Assembly: GCF_965363235.1 (NCBI RefSeq)
Contig: NC_134849.1
Coordinates: forward strand, 57,183,122 to 57,247,121
DNA from: Mytilus galloprovincialis
Taxonomy: Eukaryota > Mollusca > Bivalvia > Mytilida > Mytilidae
Reading direction: 5' to 3'
Length of the DNA: 64,000 nt
Shown: positions 47,401 through 58,800 of the stretch, in pieces
How the letters are laid out: every line of letters begins with the position of its first letter
Numbering within the stretch: the first letter of the stretch is position 1
The notes under the pieces: generated by a model
Seen by the model: only the letters and a program-made list of their open reading frames with translations
Database searches by the model: none
What the model was told of the DNA's origin: nothing
Translations under genes and position numbers: made by a program

Positions 47401-50400
47401 AAACATTTGTAACTGGACAAATTTTTTTTTTTTTTTTTATGGTCGGGTTGTTGTCTCTTTGACACATTCCCCATTTCCATTCTCAATTTTAAATGAATGT
47501 TTTAAAGGCTATAAAAATGACAACAGTTACTGTCTTCATTCTAATGGACATATCCGTGATGTTAGGCAGTCTAAATTTCACAGCAATATACAATATGTAA
47601 AAGCAGCAAGTGTACCAGAAGAGAGACAGTCTGCTGGCCTGTACAAAGTTTGGATAGTGGTACTATTTGATGGGTCAATACATTCATATACCTGAAAAAC
47701 TTTATGAAAAAACCTCCAATAAATGTTCCTATAACCATGCCAACACAGAGTTGGTTTCCTTTCTTTCTAATTACATGTACCTGAAAAACTTTATGACAAG
47801 ACCTCCAATAAATGGTCCTAAAACCATGCCAACTCCGTAAGATAATCCCAGCATTCCAAGTGCACCAGCTCTCTCTTTTTCACTGCTTGTGTCTGTCACA
47901 ATCATTTGTCCAGCTATAATCAAATATCAAATCTTATTGTTATTGTGAAACTTATTTTCTTTAACAATTTACAAAGCTATACATGAGACTACTTTTTATT
48001 ATATACAAAATGAAATAATTGTTTGTGGTTTTTTTCTTTTAAGGATTATTTTTTTTACCTGCTATGGCATTCAAGACAACATATACAATGTTTCCTTTTC
48101 TCTGATTCTTGATAATGGTTTTATGTTACTCTTTTTCATGCAGTTTAAGTGAGGTGAGTTGTCAATGTTCAGAAACAAATTGACTGTTTATAAGTTGCAA
48201 TGAATGAGGATATTTGAAATGTATATGCTACAGATTAGACATGTTCATTATACAAATTTTATTACTAGTACCTTGCATAGCATGCATAAAAACAGATGGT
48301 AATCTGGATATAAATAGCATCAGGAAAGTCCCTGACATCCCAAGCAAAAGATATGACAAACTTGCTGAAAAGAATGCCAACATCATGGCTGCTTGTCCGC
48401 CCATCTTGTCACCAAATTGTCCAAATAATGGTCCACCAGCAAGCTGTACAACTGCAAAAGTGGTCTGCAGGTAACCAAACATTACAGGGTCTACTCCAAG
48501 CTTCTTTGTTAAATACTGAATAAATAAAAGAATCTAAAATCAGTCTAATTAATTGCAAACGAGAGTCAACTAGTTGATGTCGCGGCACACATATTACATG
48601 TTACAAAACAAATGTCTGAGTCCTTAGTAAAACTTATATCATCTTGATTCAATATTTCAATGCATGTATACTTGGTACTGAATATAGATTTATTTTCTAA
48701 CTGATTGTTAACTGCTTAAGCAAATTGTTCTAAACATTGTTTCCATGGTTAAATATTAAACTTATTACATCTAACATTTATATATCAAGTATTCTTAAAT
48801 GAACACTTGAAAATTTCACGGAAAAAAAATTTGAAAACATGAAATTAAAGGGACATTGAGTGTAACCTAGTGCTGTAAATCATTAAGGGTCCCTTGAAAT
48901 TAACACGAAATACATGTAGTTGCCTATAACCATAATTCAATAATTGCTTAATAACACACACTTCATTTGAACAGTTGTCTCATTAGCAGTCATACCGACA
49001 TCTCCTTATTTTCTTATTAGTAAAGAATTATTTTTGTTCAGTCCTTGTAATTTTCAAAAGATGTGGGTCTTTTATAGGTTATGCTTTGTTTTTTTAATGA
49101 TAATGATTTTTTCATTTTTCCTTGTCAAAATCAATATTTCATGTATTTATAAAAATGTAAAATAAATGACGGCTTTTAATAAGTACAATTCACTATTTCC
49201 CTTTTGCTAAAAACTTTATTTTGATAAATATTCATATCGACTTTGTCCTCTTTCAGAGGTACAATGTAACACCTGACTTTTATGTTAACACTGGTGTTCT
49301 ATTGGTTAAGCTTCTAGCTATTAAAATGAAAAACATTGTCAACAAGTTTTTAGAAAACAAAGTAAAAACATACATGACATACCCAAATAACAAAAAAAAT
49401 GTAACAAATGTCCACTGACCAGAAATACATTGAAATATAGCTAAATATCATCAAGATAATACCAGATCTGATTCTGATATTCAGTAAGATTGTTTAAGGT
49501 TTTCCCGTATTTTTTTAAAAAGATGACTTTTAATGCATGTTGTTTGTTATTTCAACTTTACAAAAATTTACACAATTTATATCAATCAAAATTTTCTAAA
49601 ATTATGGAAATGAGAAATATCATGCATGTGTAGCGGGGTTGCTTCCCCTCCTTAGTACAGGTAGAACATACATTGTATAAAGCCAGTCTTAATCAACTGA
49701 GCTAGGGAATCAATTCTTTGGCTCAGTGGGTTAACACACTGACTGTCACGCAGGCAACTGGGGTTTCAATCCCGGTGGTGACTATATAAATCTGTAGAGT
49801 AGATTCATGCTCTCCGGTTACACATTTAAAGTAGAATCATAATCTTCAAATCTATGTCCTATATTTTGACATGCAGTATGTTCTTTTTAATACAACAGAA
49901 ACATTTGCTGTACAATAGGGCTCTTCACGGTTAGTTCGGCCATATTGGATAGGGGGCAGATTTTCATATTTGAGGTAAAAATGGTGTGAAAAATACGGGA
50001 AAACATCATTAAAACAGAGCTGTTGCTTGGAAACACACATAGGATTTCCCACACTTTCATACCATTTCCACCTCCTTCCAAAAAATCTGCCCCCTATCCA
50101 ATATGGCCGAACTAACCGTGAAGAGGGATCTCCTGTAGTTGGTGATCGCAATACTGGTATACCAGTATTGTCCACAATACTGGTATAAAAATTTTGTACC
50201 AGTATTGTATACCAGTATTGTACCAGTATTGTGCTTTTTTTTAAATAAACAATATAGGTAATTAATCTTTTATTAAAGCTGTCACATATATGCATAATGA
50301 AATTAACATATGACATGACCATTTTATTAGGAATGATTGAGTTTAACTGATGATGCCATAGATGTTTTACTGTGATTGTCATCAAATAAAGTTTTAAATC

Positions 50401-51697
50401 TTCAGATGTTTTTTTCTTAACCATTCTGTCTCAGCATTTTAACAAACTCTGTACTTTCTTCTATGTTTTCTTTCAGCTCTCTCTTTCCAAGATTCATGTA
50501 GTATATTTAAGTGAATTTTATATTGACATTAATGCTGTTATAGCTTCTGTATCATCAGCATTGGTATTGTCTATTTCTTCTTCAGATGTGATTTCTGCAA
50601 CCCCTCCCCCTTCCTATATTGGTATTTAGGTATTCAGTCTCTGTGGACTTTCTCTAATGCTTACTAGATTACAAGCTATTTCAGATAGCATTTGTACAGC
50701 TATCTTACTGTCAGAATGCTGGTCAAGTATTAGTATTTGTACCAGTAGATATACATGTATCTGCTACTAATTGTATTGTTCATGGTTCTGAATCAACTGC
50801 TTCAACCCGTAACATTCATGTAGACAAACTAGTTAATTTGATTATAACAAGGTTCCCCTAGCAACTTTTTATAATTAATGAATAATATTGATATCTTTTG
50901 TTGTCAAAGATTAATAAGAAAATAAAGACAAACAAATGCATATGATCTTAGGACACCAAAAATGTATACATGTATTAAAATATCTGTCAAAATATGTGAT
51001 GGCATACATGTAAATGCTGAATTTACAGTGTTAAAGTGTTAATAATTTGCTTGAATTTATTTAATTATTACTCAGATAATAACAAGCTTTTATTTTATTT
51101 TATCTTTATTGAATTAAATAAAATATAGAAATATGATAAAATTATTAGCAATTGTTTAAATAATAATGATGTTATGAGTTAATTTCAATAATCCTTTATT
51201 TGTGCAAGTATAGTAATGACTTTTAACTGGTTGTTAATTGATTTCACAATTATCCTCTATAATCATTTTGAGTTCATTTAATTTCCCTTTGATCTTCAAT
51301 ATAGTCTAGTCAACAATACAACTACAATACTGGTATATCAGTAATGTACCAGTATTGCTGTTTTTTTAATAAAAAGTTACAATACTGGTACAAAATTTTT
51401 ATACCAGTATTGTGGACAATACTGGTATACCAGTATTGCGATCACCAACTACAGGAGATCCTATTCTTGGCCATTCAACCTGTAAGAATATAAAAAAAAT
51501 ACCGGCAATGTGCCTGTCTGAATCCAGAAACATGTTGAATACAAAAAGATATTGATGTGAGTGACAAACACAGCTTTGTTGAACCTCCAACCAAACACTT
51601 TGACTTCGTCAGTCTTTTCTGGTGGCATCTCTTGTTTCATCTCAGGCGACTTATCGTCGTCTGATGCTTTGGGTTTCTCTGTCATTCGATTTTTCAT
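41257..51697 (-). CDS. Slc22a18: SLC22A18-like major facilitator transporter (nine coding exons)
   Basis: Nine exons on the minus strand, all with GT-AG borders and compatible phases, give 424 residues with a stop at 41257; as I recall the human protein is also 424. Exons: 51697-51503, 48515-48272, 47913-47781, 46350-46244, 45836-45744, 44683-44571, 43955-43854, 42786-42666, 41423-41257. Family landmarks are KKLGVDPVMFGYLQTTFAVV, the loop GGPLFGQFGDKMGG (MFS signature between helices 2 and 3), GQMIVTDTSSEKERAGALGM and, near the end, SPTVGGYLLQYFGFPVFGYL. The N-terminal 35 residues are charged, then hydrophobic helices follow. The product is a polytopic membrane protein, described in mammals as an organic-cation transporter-like MFS member whose substrate is poorly settled. 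A minus-strand AATAAA at 41019-41024 is a possible polyadenylation signal. Intron 1 (about 3 kb) is filled with transposons. Confidence 0.93.
41588..41730 (+). repeat. Abundant mussel-type repeat (GTTACACCACTGTCC)
   Basis: It carries GTTACACCACTGTCCAAGGT, a G-rich stretch and AAGCCTGTAATTCAGTGGTT. I recall this as a recurrent 3' retroelement segment in mussels. It lies in intron 8 of Slc22a18. Confidence 0.55.
42666..42786 (-). CDS. Slc22a18: Slc22a18 coding exon 8
   Basis: AFVKDIFQMCLVMTPLVVGL to SALDT plus one base, between TTTTTCAG and GTAATT. Confidence 0.9.
43071..43548. mobile_element. GTGGATTCATT-type MITE interrupted by a TTAA element
   Basis: Outer ends ACTGTGAATGCATT and CAATCCACAGTAA match the mirror-image ends of the MITE at 61938-62135. 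It is split by the element at 43087-43373. It lies in intron 7 of Slc22a18. Confidence 0.6.
43087..43373. mobile_element. TTAA-flanked MITE (GGTGGTACC ends)
   Basis: The left TTAAGGTGGTACCCAACACT is mirrored by the right AGTGTTAGGTACCACCTTAA. It is non-coding. A partial relative of the interior lies at about 41815-41920. Confidence 0.75.
43854..43955 (-). CDS. Slc22a18: Slc22a18 coding exon 7
   Basis: 34 codons, IVQGLGVKVLTKKFSENDIL onward, between ATACAG and GTAAGT. Confidence 0.9.
44571..44683 (-). CDS. Slc22a18: Slc22a18 coding exon 6
   Basis: Acceptor TTTGCAG; encodes GIPIGVFQSMFSVVAMETFK and EQNGYMMSYVGILTM; donor GTAAGT. Confidence 0.92.
45284..45690. mobile_element. TTAA-flanked MITE (GGATGTACTTAGG ends)
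   Basis: The left TTAAGGATGTACTTAGGTGA is mirrored by the right CACCTAAGTACATCCTTAA. 407 bases, non-coding, in intron 5 of Slc22a18. Confidence 0.85.
45744..45836 (-). CDS. Slc22a18: Slc22a18 coding exon 5
   Basis: Acceptor CTTGCAG; encodes VKEQSLLSIKKILQLATAPG and the next helix; donor GTAATG. Confidence 0.9.
46244..46350 (-). CDS. Slc22a18: Slc22a18 coding exon 4
   Basis: Acceptor TTTACAG; encodes SEQSAAYTSFLGSLLSVYLT and the start of the central loop; donor GTATGA. Confidence 0.9.
46414..46565. mobile_element. Short MITE (TTAAGAGACCACC ends)
   Basis: TTAAAACCTGCTTAAGAGAC on the left pairs with GTGGTCTCTTAAAACGGGTTT on the right as an imperfect inverted repeat. It lies in intron 3 of Slc22a18. 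Confidence 0.6.
46574..47400 (+). mobile_element. Family B element with three core repeats
   Basis: Core units of 169 bases start near 46771, 46940 and 47109. The GACAGACAGACAG-rich run lies at 47288-47350 and the end is CTATCGTAGGTGGGGC. The left end is worn. The minus-strand frame at 47224-47406 is the microsatellite translated. Confidence 0.8.
47432..47492 (+). repeat. Fragment of mussel-type retroelement tail
   Basis: GGTCGGGTTGTTGTCTCTTT followed by GACACATTCCCCATTTCC, following a poly-T run. Confidence 0.55.
47691..47743 (-). pseudogene. Partial duplicate of Slc22a18 exon 3
   Basis: About 53 bases repeat the last part of exon 3 (VGMVxGxFIGGxxIKFF) with a handful of differences and keep a donor GTATATG. 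No matching acceptor is evident. Reading on from exon 3 into it meets TAA three codons in, so it is probably a relic. Confidence 0.75.
47781..47913 (-). CDS. Slc22a18: Slc22a18 coding exon 3
   Basis: Acceptor TTATAG; encodes GQMIVTDTSSEKERAGALGM and the G-rich helix GVGMVLGPFIGG; donor GTACAT. Its 3' end is duplicated at 47691-47743. Confidence 0.92.
48272..48515 (-). CDS. Slc22a18: Slc22a18 coding exon 2
   Basis: It starts YLTKKLGVDP after ATTCAG and ends HAMQ plus one base before GTACTAG. It encodes helices 2-3 and the MFS signature loop. Confidence 0.92.
49712..49850 (+). repeat. tRNA-derived SINE-like sequence
   Basis: TGGCTCAGTGGGTTAACAC fits an RNA polymerase III A-box and GGGTTTCAATCCCGG about 35 bases on fits a B-box. 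No proper acceptor stem closes it, so I read it as a SINE head in intron 1 of Slc22a18. On the opposite strand just to the left (49690-49710), CTAGCTCAGTTGATTAAG also resembles an A-box. Confidence 0.5.
49921..50125. mobile_element. MITE, 205 bases (CTCTTCACGG ends)
   Basis: About 43-base, almost perfect inverted repeats start CTCTTCACGGTTAGTTCGGC and end in its complement. It directly abuts the TIR element at 50126. The 190-codon minus-strand frame that spans both elements is accidental. Confidence 0.88.
50126..51463. mobile_element. TIR element, 1.3 kb (GGATCTCCTGTAG ends)
   Basis: Ends GGATCTCCTGTAGTTGGTGA and its complement, followed inward on both sides by repeated AATACTGGTATACCAGTATT motifs, give arms of about 100 bases. 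No transposase. The right end lies about 40 bases from the donor of Slc22a18 exon 1. A one-ended relic is at 16042. Confidence 0.88.
51503..51697 (-). CDS. Slc22a18: Slc22a18 coding exon 1
   Basis: 65 codons from ATG, ending ...IQTGTLP before GTATTT. The charged tail SDDDKSPEMKQEMPPEK is followed by the first helix. Confidence 0.9.
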
Positions 51698-51976
51698 GTG
51701 TTTTCAGTATGTTTACCGAGAAAAGTAGTTTATGTTTTGCACCAAAAAACACGTCAATCTTTTTGTCAATGTAAGTTTTTTTCTTTATTTTTCCTTTCTA
51801 ATTTATCGTATTTTAAAACATCTAAATGAGACAGAATTATAAAAATATAATTCTTTTAGATTAAGACGAGGACGGAGTTCTATGTGATTCCGGTACAGAT
51901 TGTCAGTCAGAATAAATAAATTATAAATTGGTATTGTAATGCAATATGTAACAATTCAGAATTATTTATTCAGAAA

Positions 51977-52237
51977 TTAAGTCTTTTGGATTTCTTTGAT
52001 AAACAAACAAGGTTTAAGAAGTTTTTTTTTTTTTTTTTCAAAAGTTCCGTCCGGATTTCGTTGCCACTCCATACCTTTTCCACAATTATTACATTCATAA
52101 CAAAGCGGCGAGGTAAGCGTGAGGTGACACCTAAAGTTATGATTTTCTTTGTGATCAAAAGATAGTGTGCTGTCGGACACTATACATTTCAGATTAAAAT
52201 CCATTATTTTATCAATTGCAATGAAAGACAGTCCCAT
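51977..52237 (-). other. Unassigned minus-strand frame with oligo-A
   Basis: 86 codons lie between the two host genes. LCYECNNCGKGMEWQRNPDG has a CxxC pair, and the DNA then runs into 19 A residues on the minus strand. GGAAAAG|GTATGG could be a splice donor. It may be a first exon, a retrocopy with tail, or chance. I do not recognise a family. Confidence 0.2.
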
Positions 52238-52882
52238 GTAATGTGATGAATTTGATAATTATTTCTATTCGCATGGTTCGGCAAATGACCTTGCCCTTTT
52301 TCAGATTTTGTTCCTTTTCCAGATTACTGAATCCTTTTGTATGAACTGAGAATCGACAGTTTAAGCCAATCCTGATGATTGATATGATAATCAATAAATT
52401 CATCAAAACCAGTTTACCAGCTATGAGTTAGAAAATTATTTCTTTGTCATTTCGAGTTTTCTTTAGAATTTTAATTTTTATCGAATCATGCATAATTTTG
52501 GCCATTTTAGGTTCCAATTTACTGCAAGATCAGTTCTCCAAAGAACTACTCGAGTAGCTTGTATTGTGCAAGGAATTTATACACCAACTGCAAGTTAGCA
52601 TTTACTTCCCTGTGCAATGCATACATAGTTATATCATTCACCAATTTTGTTGCATGAACTGCTTTATTGTGCCATGAAACTGAAAGATTTTTCTTTATTC
52701 TAATTTCAAGGTACATTTTACAACCAATAAGTAAAGAAATGTCAATAGTATATTAGGCGACACTACTACATATTGTAAGACAAGCTTAATCTTACTTGCA
52801 GCCAATTTGTTGATTAATACCACTTTAATATAGAAGTTACCATAAAAAACATTAATACAATTAACTATATATTTACTTTCAG

Positions 52883-55800
52883 ATAAATCCTTTATAAGAT
52901 GGGTGATAGTGATGATGAGTACGATAGACGTAAGGGAAGAGATAAGTTTAGGCGTGAAAGAAACGACTATGAAAGGAGAGACGACAGGAGGAGGGATCCA
53001 AGGGCCTGGGAACATGATAGGTAAAATTGATGATTCGATAAAAAAAAGAGAGAGTTGCTTCCCCTGCATAGATGCCAACCATTACGATTTTTCCGTAATT
53101 TTTTCGATTGTGCGATCAAAGCTACGCTATTATGGTCAATGTTGAATAGTTACGGATTCAAATCCGGAATAGGAAAAATATTTTATTTTATCAGCCAAAA
53201 TACAGTTTAAACAAGCAGTTACACTAAACCAAGTTTCTTGTGAAGAACACTGGACATGCTGAAAACCAACATCAAATGAACAGGCATTTTCAGATAAAAA
53301 ACTTTTTAACCAAAACTGAAACTTTAACATAGTGTCATTATCCAATTTATGACATAAAATATGGTATAATTATTAAATACTGGAACACTTATAAACAAGG
53401 AATGTCATTATGACTAGAACTGTTTTAAAGAAAATATATTCAGACATGACTGTATGCTTCTTGACTAGAATGTTTTCATGAGTAGAGTATTTTCATCAGA
53501 AAAATGTAGATATTAAAGATTTATTATAAGACAATGTATTAAAGAGTGTATTTTTAATAAAAAAAGAATAACCATTGAATCTTCCTCAATTGAAAAAAAG
53601 GCAACTTGAAAAAAAAGTATTAAGACATTCGACTGTTTTCATATTTCTAACAATATTTAATTATATGTGATAGGTTATAGTTTTGCCAGGCTTTAATGAA
53701 AACCAAAGAAATCTAAAGTTTGGAGTGAAATCCATAGCACCCCATTAAAAGTAAATGGTCTGTACTGAAATGTTTTTAATGCATAAAAAAAATTGGCAGC
53801 ATAGCTCCAAAGGACATGTTTTAATTGAATTCACACAGGCCACACAGTTTGGGTACATTTAATATTGTAAGAAAGAGAATAATTGCAATGAGTGGGGCAG
53901 CCCCCCTTATCCTAAAGGAGCATACTCATTGCAATTGAAGATAGATTTAATATAGAGAGAGTATATTTATTTTTCAAGCTAACCATTCATTTTCTCTACA
54001 TCTTTGTGTAGTTAGGGTTGCTTCTTATTGATTTGGCATGATCTATATCCATTAACATTTCAAATGAGCCCTTCCTCCGTACAGGCGTGTTTACAGATAT
54101 CCATGAAGATTTAAGTCACGGAGGAGTGGTTTCATCTTTGTCGTCTTCACAACGATTTGTAGAAAATATGCCATACTTCAAGCTGCTGTCGAATTGTTTA
54201 ACCACTGAAATTGGTTCCATAAAGTCAGGCTCCACAGATTCTGTACCCGATTTGTTTGAGACAGAATGGTTATCGTGTCAGTTATGAATATCCGCTGCAT
54301 CATCGTCAATGATATCATCACACATCATTACATGTGCCTGAATCTGTATAAACAGTTTACTAATAAACTTTTTTGTTTGTTATTTGTCTTAAAATTGACA
54401 CGAGACGACAGCGTAAAGTACTCCTCCATGACTTCATGGATACCCGTAAAGGGAAAACGGTACTATTTCATTTTCCCAGCATTAGGTTGGCCTTTTGTGA
54501 ACCCAAGACAGGTGAAGGAAGTCAACTTGGGAGGGCTGTGATTAGATGTAAGGGAGCTACCATTTGATTTTTATGGGGGGCTAGGATGAAAAATTTTGTC
54601 CTGCATTTTTTTTTAGCTGTAATCTCTGTCCTGCCTTTTTATTTTTCACTCTAATCGGTCCTGCCTTTTTGTTTTTTAGTTTATCCTGACTTTTTTTTTA
54701 CCTAAATTGTCGTCCTGACTTTTTTTTTACTCAAAACTCCTGTCCTGCCTATTTTTTTCAAATTTCATCTTAGCCCCCCCCCCCCCCCCCCCCCCCCATA
54801 AAAATCAAATGTAGCTCCCTAAGGGTACAATATATTTTTTTAGTTATCTATGAATAACTGCAGTGTGTAAATTTGCAATATAAATTTTAAAACCTATTGA
54901 AATATTTTCTAGAGAATTATTCGAAGAGGCTTCCAAAATTTCAAAAATTTGGTGTAAAATGACGGTGGGCATGGCGGATAACATAAACAAGCTCCGTTGG
55001 AAATTGGTCATGATACTATTTGGCTTCAATTTTTAAAATAGAGTAATAAAGTACTAACACCACACATAACTGTTTTATCCAGGTTTTTATTATAAAAACT
55101 GGTAAATTTAGAAAATGTTAGTATTGTCGCCTGTGGCAGAATAAATAGTACCGTTTTCCTTATACAATTTCCATGTGCTTTATCATTAAATGGTCACATG
55201 AACGCTTGACAGGAAGCTAAGAAAAACCCTTGAAATGCGTAATTGACACAGACTTTAAATCATTTCCGGAAAGGACCCAAAGTTCCGGATCCCATCAATA
55301 GAAGTATTAAAAAAAAAATCTTCAAATTTAAAGCAATAAAATTTTTACAGTGGGGAGGATTTTCAAGGGTCGGTCGGTAAACTGCAAACAAACAATATTT
55401 TAATTTAAGCCTTACTTATCCAACCTGGTCCTTTATTTAGAAACCACCAATGTAATGTTTCCAGTTTCTTGGGAGTTATCTACCTATCACTTTGTAACTA
55501 AATGACTTCCAAAGATGCAAATTTGCGTTTTATGAAGTAGCTTTCCCCCTTTCTCTACCTCTCCTTGACAAGACGAAAATGTACGAGTCGAGAACATCTG
55601 AACAAATAATGAACCGAATACATACTACATGTACATATAACATGTTTAACGAAACTGTTAGTGCACATCACTTTGCAACCATTCATCAGTAATTTTTTTT
55701 GTTAAATGCACGTTTTGAATGATTACTGAAAACTTATCAAAATTATGGAAAATTTGATAGATTGTTACTGATTGTGTCAAACGGGGGTTGGCATCTATGC

Positions 55801-58800
55801 CCCTGTAAATTAATGGTTCTAGGCTTCATTTTGAAAGGGGAAAAATTGAAAGTAAAAAAAAATCTGGTAACATCTTTTTAGAGGCAAATTTTGGTTCTTG
55901 TGATTGTCACATTAGCAAATGTTGCTTTCAATATGAAAAACAAAGTTTAGTTATTCCATTTGTATCAAGCATTTACCTGAAGAAAAAATGTGTTAAAGAA
56001 CACGAAAAACCTCTCAAACTCGAGGATTGTGTTCAAAAATTTAATAATTTAAGCACATTCATTATTTATTTTTTATTAAAGATCAAATCGATCCAGCTGG
56101 GGTGGCAGTAGAGATAGAAGAGATCCGTACAGAGAATATGACACACATAGACGAGACAGGGCGTACAGTCCACCCCGAAGAGACATGAGTCCTCCACATG
56201 CTAAGAGAATGAGGAGAGATACATGGTTTGTACATTATGGGGATACTTTGATTAGTAGAACAATATACTATTTTTTATGATGACAGCGTTAGAAGCATCC
56301 TTTCTAGAGTTTATTTATAGTTTGCGAGTGAGTTAGTAAATTGAGTGTACACATTAATAAACTTTAGAAAATATGTCTCTATCATTACAATACTCTTAAT
56401 GGTTAGCCATGGGGTAAAATGTAGATTTTGGCTTATAACTCTGAAACCAAAGCATTTAGAGCAATTCAGACTTGGGGGGAGGGGGGTAAATTAGTAAAAT
56501 AGTCAAGATCTATCTGCCCTGAAATTTTCAGATGAATCCAACAACCGGTTGTTGGGTTGCTGCCCCTGAATTGGTAATTTTTAGGAAATTTTGCTGTTTT
56601 TGGTTATTATCTTGAATATTATTATAGATAGAGATAAACTGTAAACAGCAATAATGTTCAGCAAAGTAAGATCCACAAATAAGTCAACATGACCAATAAG
56701 GTCAGCTGACCCCTTAAGGAGTTATTGCCCTTTATAGTCAATTTTTAATAATTTTTGTAAATTTTAACAAAATATTTTCCTCTGTTACTAATGGGCCAAG
56801 TTCATTATAAATTGAGATAATTGTAAGAAGCAAGAATGTTCAGTAAAGTAAGATCTACAAACACATCACCATCACCAAAACACAATTTTGTCATGAATCC
56901 ATCTGCGTCCTTTGTTTAATATGCACATAGACCAAGGCGAGTGACACAGGCTCTTAAGAGCCTCTAGTAATATTACTTTCCGCAACAAATCCAAAGAGAT
57001 TTGTTTGGCGAGGCATCATAATCTGTATCACACATATTATTAAATATGCTAATTTTAATGTACAACTTAACAATAATTTTAAACGCATAACTGATAAATG
57101 GATTCATAGCTGTCATTAAAAAAAAACTGGGGAAAGAAAAAAAATCAGAAATAAAAAAACCACATAGAGACTAAATGCTGATTTCTTCAACCCCTCCCCC
57201 AAATGTAGGTTTTGTACACTTTGGAAAATTGATTGACAATTATCATGATTATGGATGACCTTTAGGTAATATTAATGATATAATATGCTTACACTACATA
57301 TTGATTTATCACTGCAGGGATGAAGGAAGTGCTTACCCTGGATACAGCTATAATGGTCCACCTAGTGGGGGAGCCAGTGGTAATGGACCACCTTTACCAG
57401 ACCCAGATGGACATCCGGGTCAAAATAGGTAAGAACGATACCATTTATCAGTATTTAATTATAAGAAGATGTGGTACGAGTGCCAATGAGACAACTTTTC
57501 ATCCAAGTCACTATTTGAAAAAGTAAACCATTTTAAGTATGGTCTTCAACACAGGGCTTTGGCTCACAATGAACAGGAAGCTAGTTTGGAAGAAGTGACA
57601 TATATCAGACCAAAATGGTTTTCAGGGACCAAAAAAAGGTTAATTTTATAATTTTGGTGCATTACTTGGTAAAAGGAGAAACACTGGGTTTGTGCGAAGA
57701 AAAATTAAAAATCCTTGCAGGGATTGACATATGCAACTTTAAGCTTGTTTGATGAATTAATTCACCTAAAAAACTTTTGTGTTGTGACACCAGGTGAAAT
57801 TTGGATATACCCGTATAGAGAGAAAAAAGATTTTTACTTAGTTTTTATAGAACTTGTATTTTTATGCCCCACCTACGATAGTAGAGGGGCATTATGTTTC
57901 TGGTCTGTGCATCCGTTCGTCCGTCTGTCCCGCTTCAGGTTAAAGTTTTTGGTCAAGGTAGTTTTTGATGAAGTTGAAGTCCAATCGACTTCAAACTTAG
58001 TACACATGTTCCCTATGATATGATCTTTCTAATTTTAATGCCAAATTAGAGTTTTTACCCCAATTTCACGGTCCACTGAACATGGAAAATGATAGTGCGA
58101 GTGGGGCATTCGTGTACTGAGGACACATTCTTGTTTATCCTATACAATATAAATGTTTCATTTTGAAGGACCAAATATTTTTAGCTCACCTGGCCCGAAG
58201 GGCCAAGTGAGCTTTTCCCATCACTTTGCGTCCGGCGTCCTGCGTCTGTCGTCGTCCTGCGTCCGTCGTCGTTAACTTTTACAAAAATCTTCTCCTCTGA
58301 AACTACTAGGCCAAATTAAACCAAACTTGGCCACAATCATCATTGGGGTATCTAGTTTAAAAAATGTGTCCGGTGACCCGGCCAACCAACCAAGATGGCC
58401 GCCATGGCTAAAAATAGAACATAGGGGTAAAATGCAGTTTTTGGGTTATAACTCAAAAACCAAAGCATTTAGAGCAAATCTGACATGGGGTAAAACTGTT
58501 TATCAGGTCAAGATCTATCTGCCCTGAAATTTTCAGATGAATTGGACAACCCGTTGTTGGGTTGCTGCCCCTGAATTGATAATTTTAAGGAAATTTTGCT
58601 GTTTTTGGTTATTATCTTGAATATTATTATAGATAGAGATAAACTGTAAACAGCAATAATGTTCATCGAAGTAAAATTTACAAATAAGTCAACTTGACCG
58701 AAATGGTCAGTTGACCCCTTTAGGAGTTATTGCCCTTTTTAGTCCATTTTTAACCATTTTTCGTAAATCTTAGTTATCTTTTACAAAAATCTTCTCCTCT

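Larger units (their letters stand above)
53061..55805. mobile_element. Probable hAT-like element in SRRT intron 1
   Basis: GCATAGATGCCAACC at 53066-53080 is mirrored by GGTTGGCATCTATGC at 55786-55800, with CCCCTG beyond the right copy. About 2.7 kb, no transposase seen. Target duplication not resolved. It contains the elements at 54452 and 54551, and a 12-base inverted pair ATTGCAATGAGT/ACTCATTGCAAT at about 53883-53937. Confidence 0.55.

Noticed and set aside
47224-47406. Frame rich in CLSVCLFVRLFVRL
   Set aside because: It is the GACAGACAGACGG microsatellite of a family B element. The same holds for the frames at 57715-58023 and 12523-12708.
49852-50424. 190-codon minus-strand frame
   Set aside because: It runs across the boundary of two different inverted-repeat elements and has no motif of its own.
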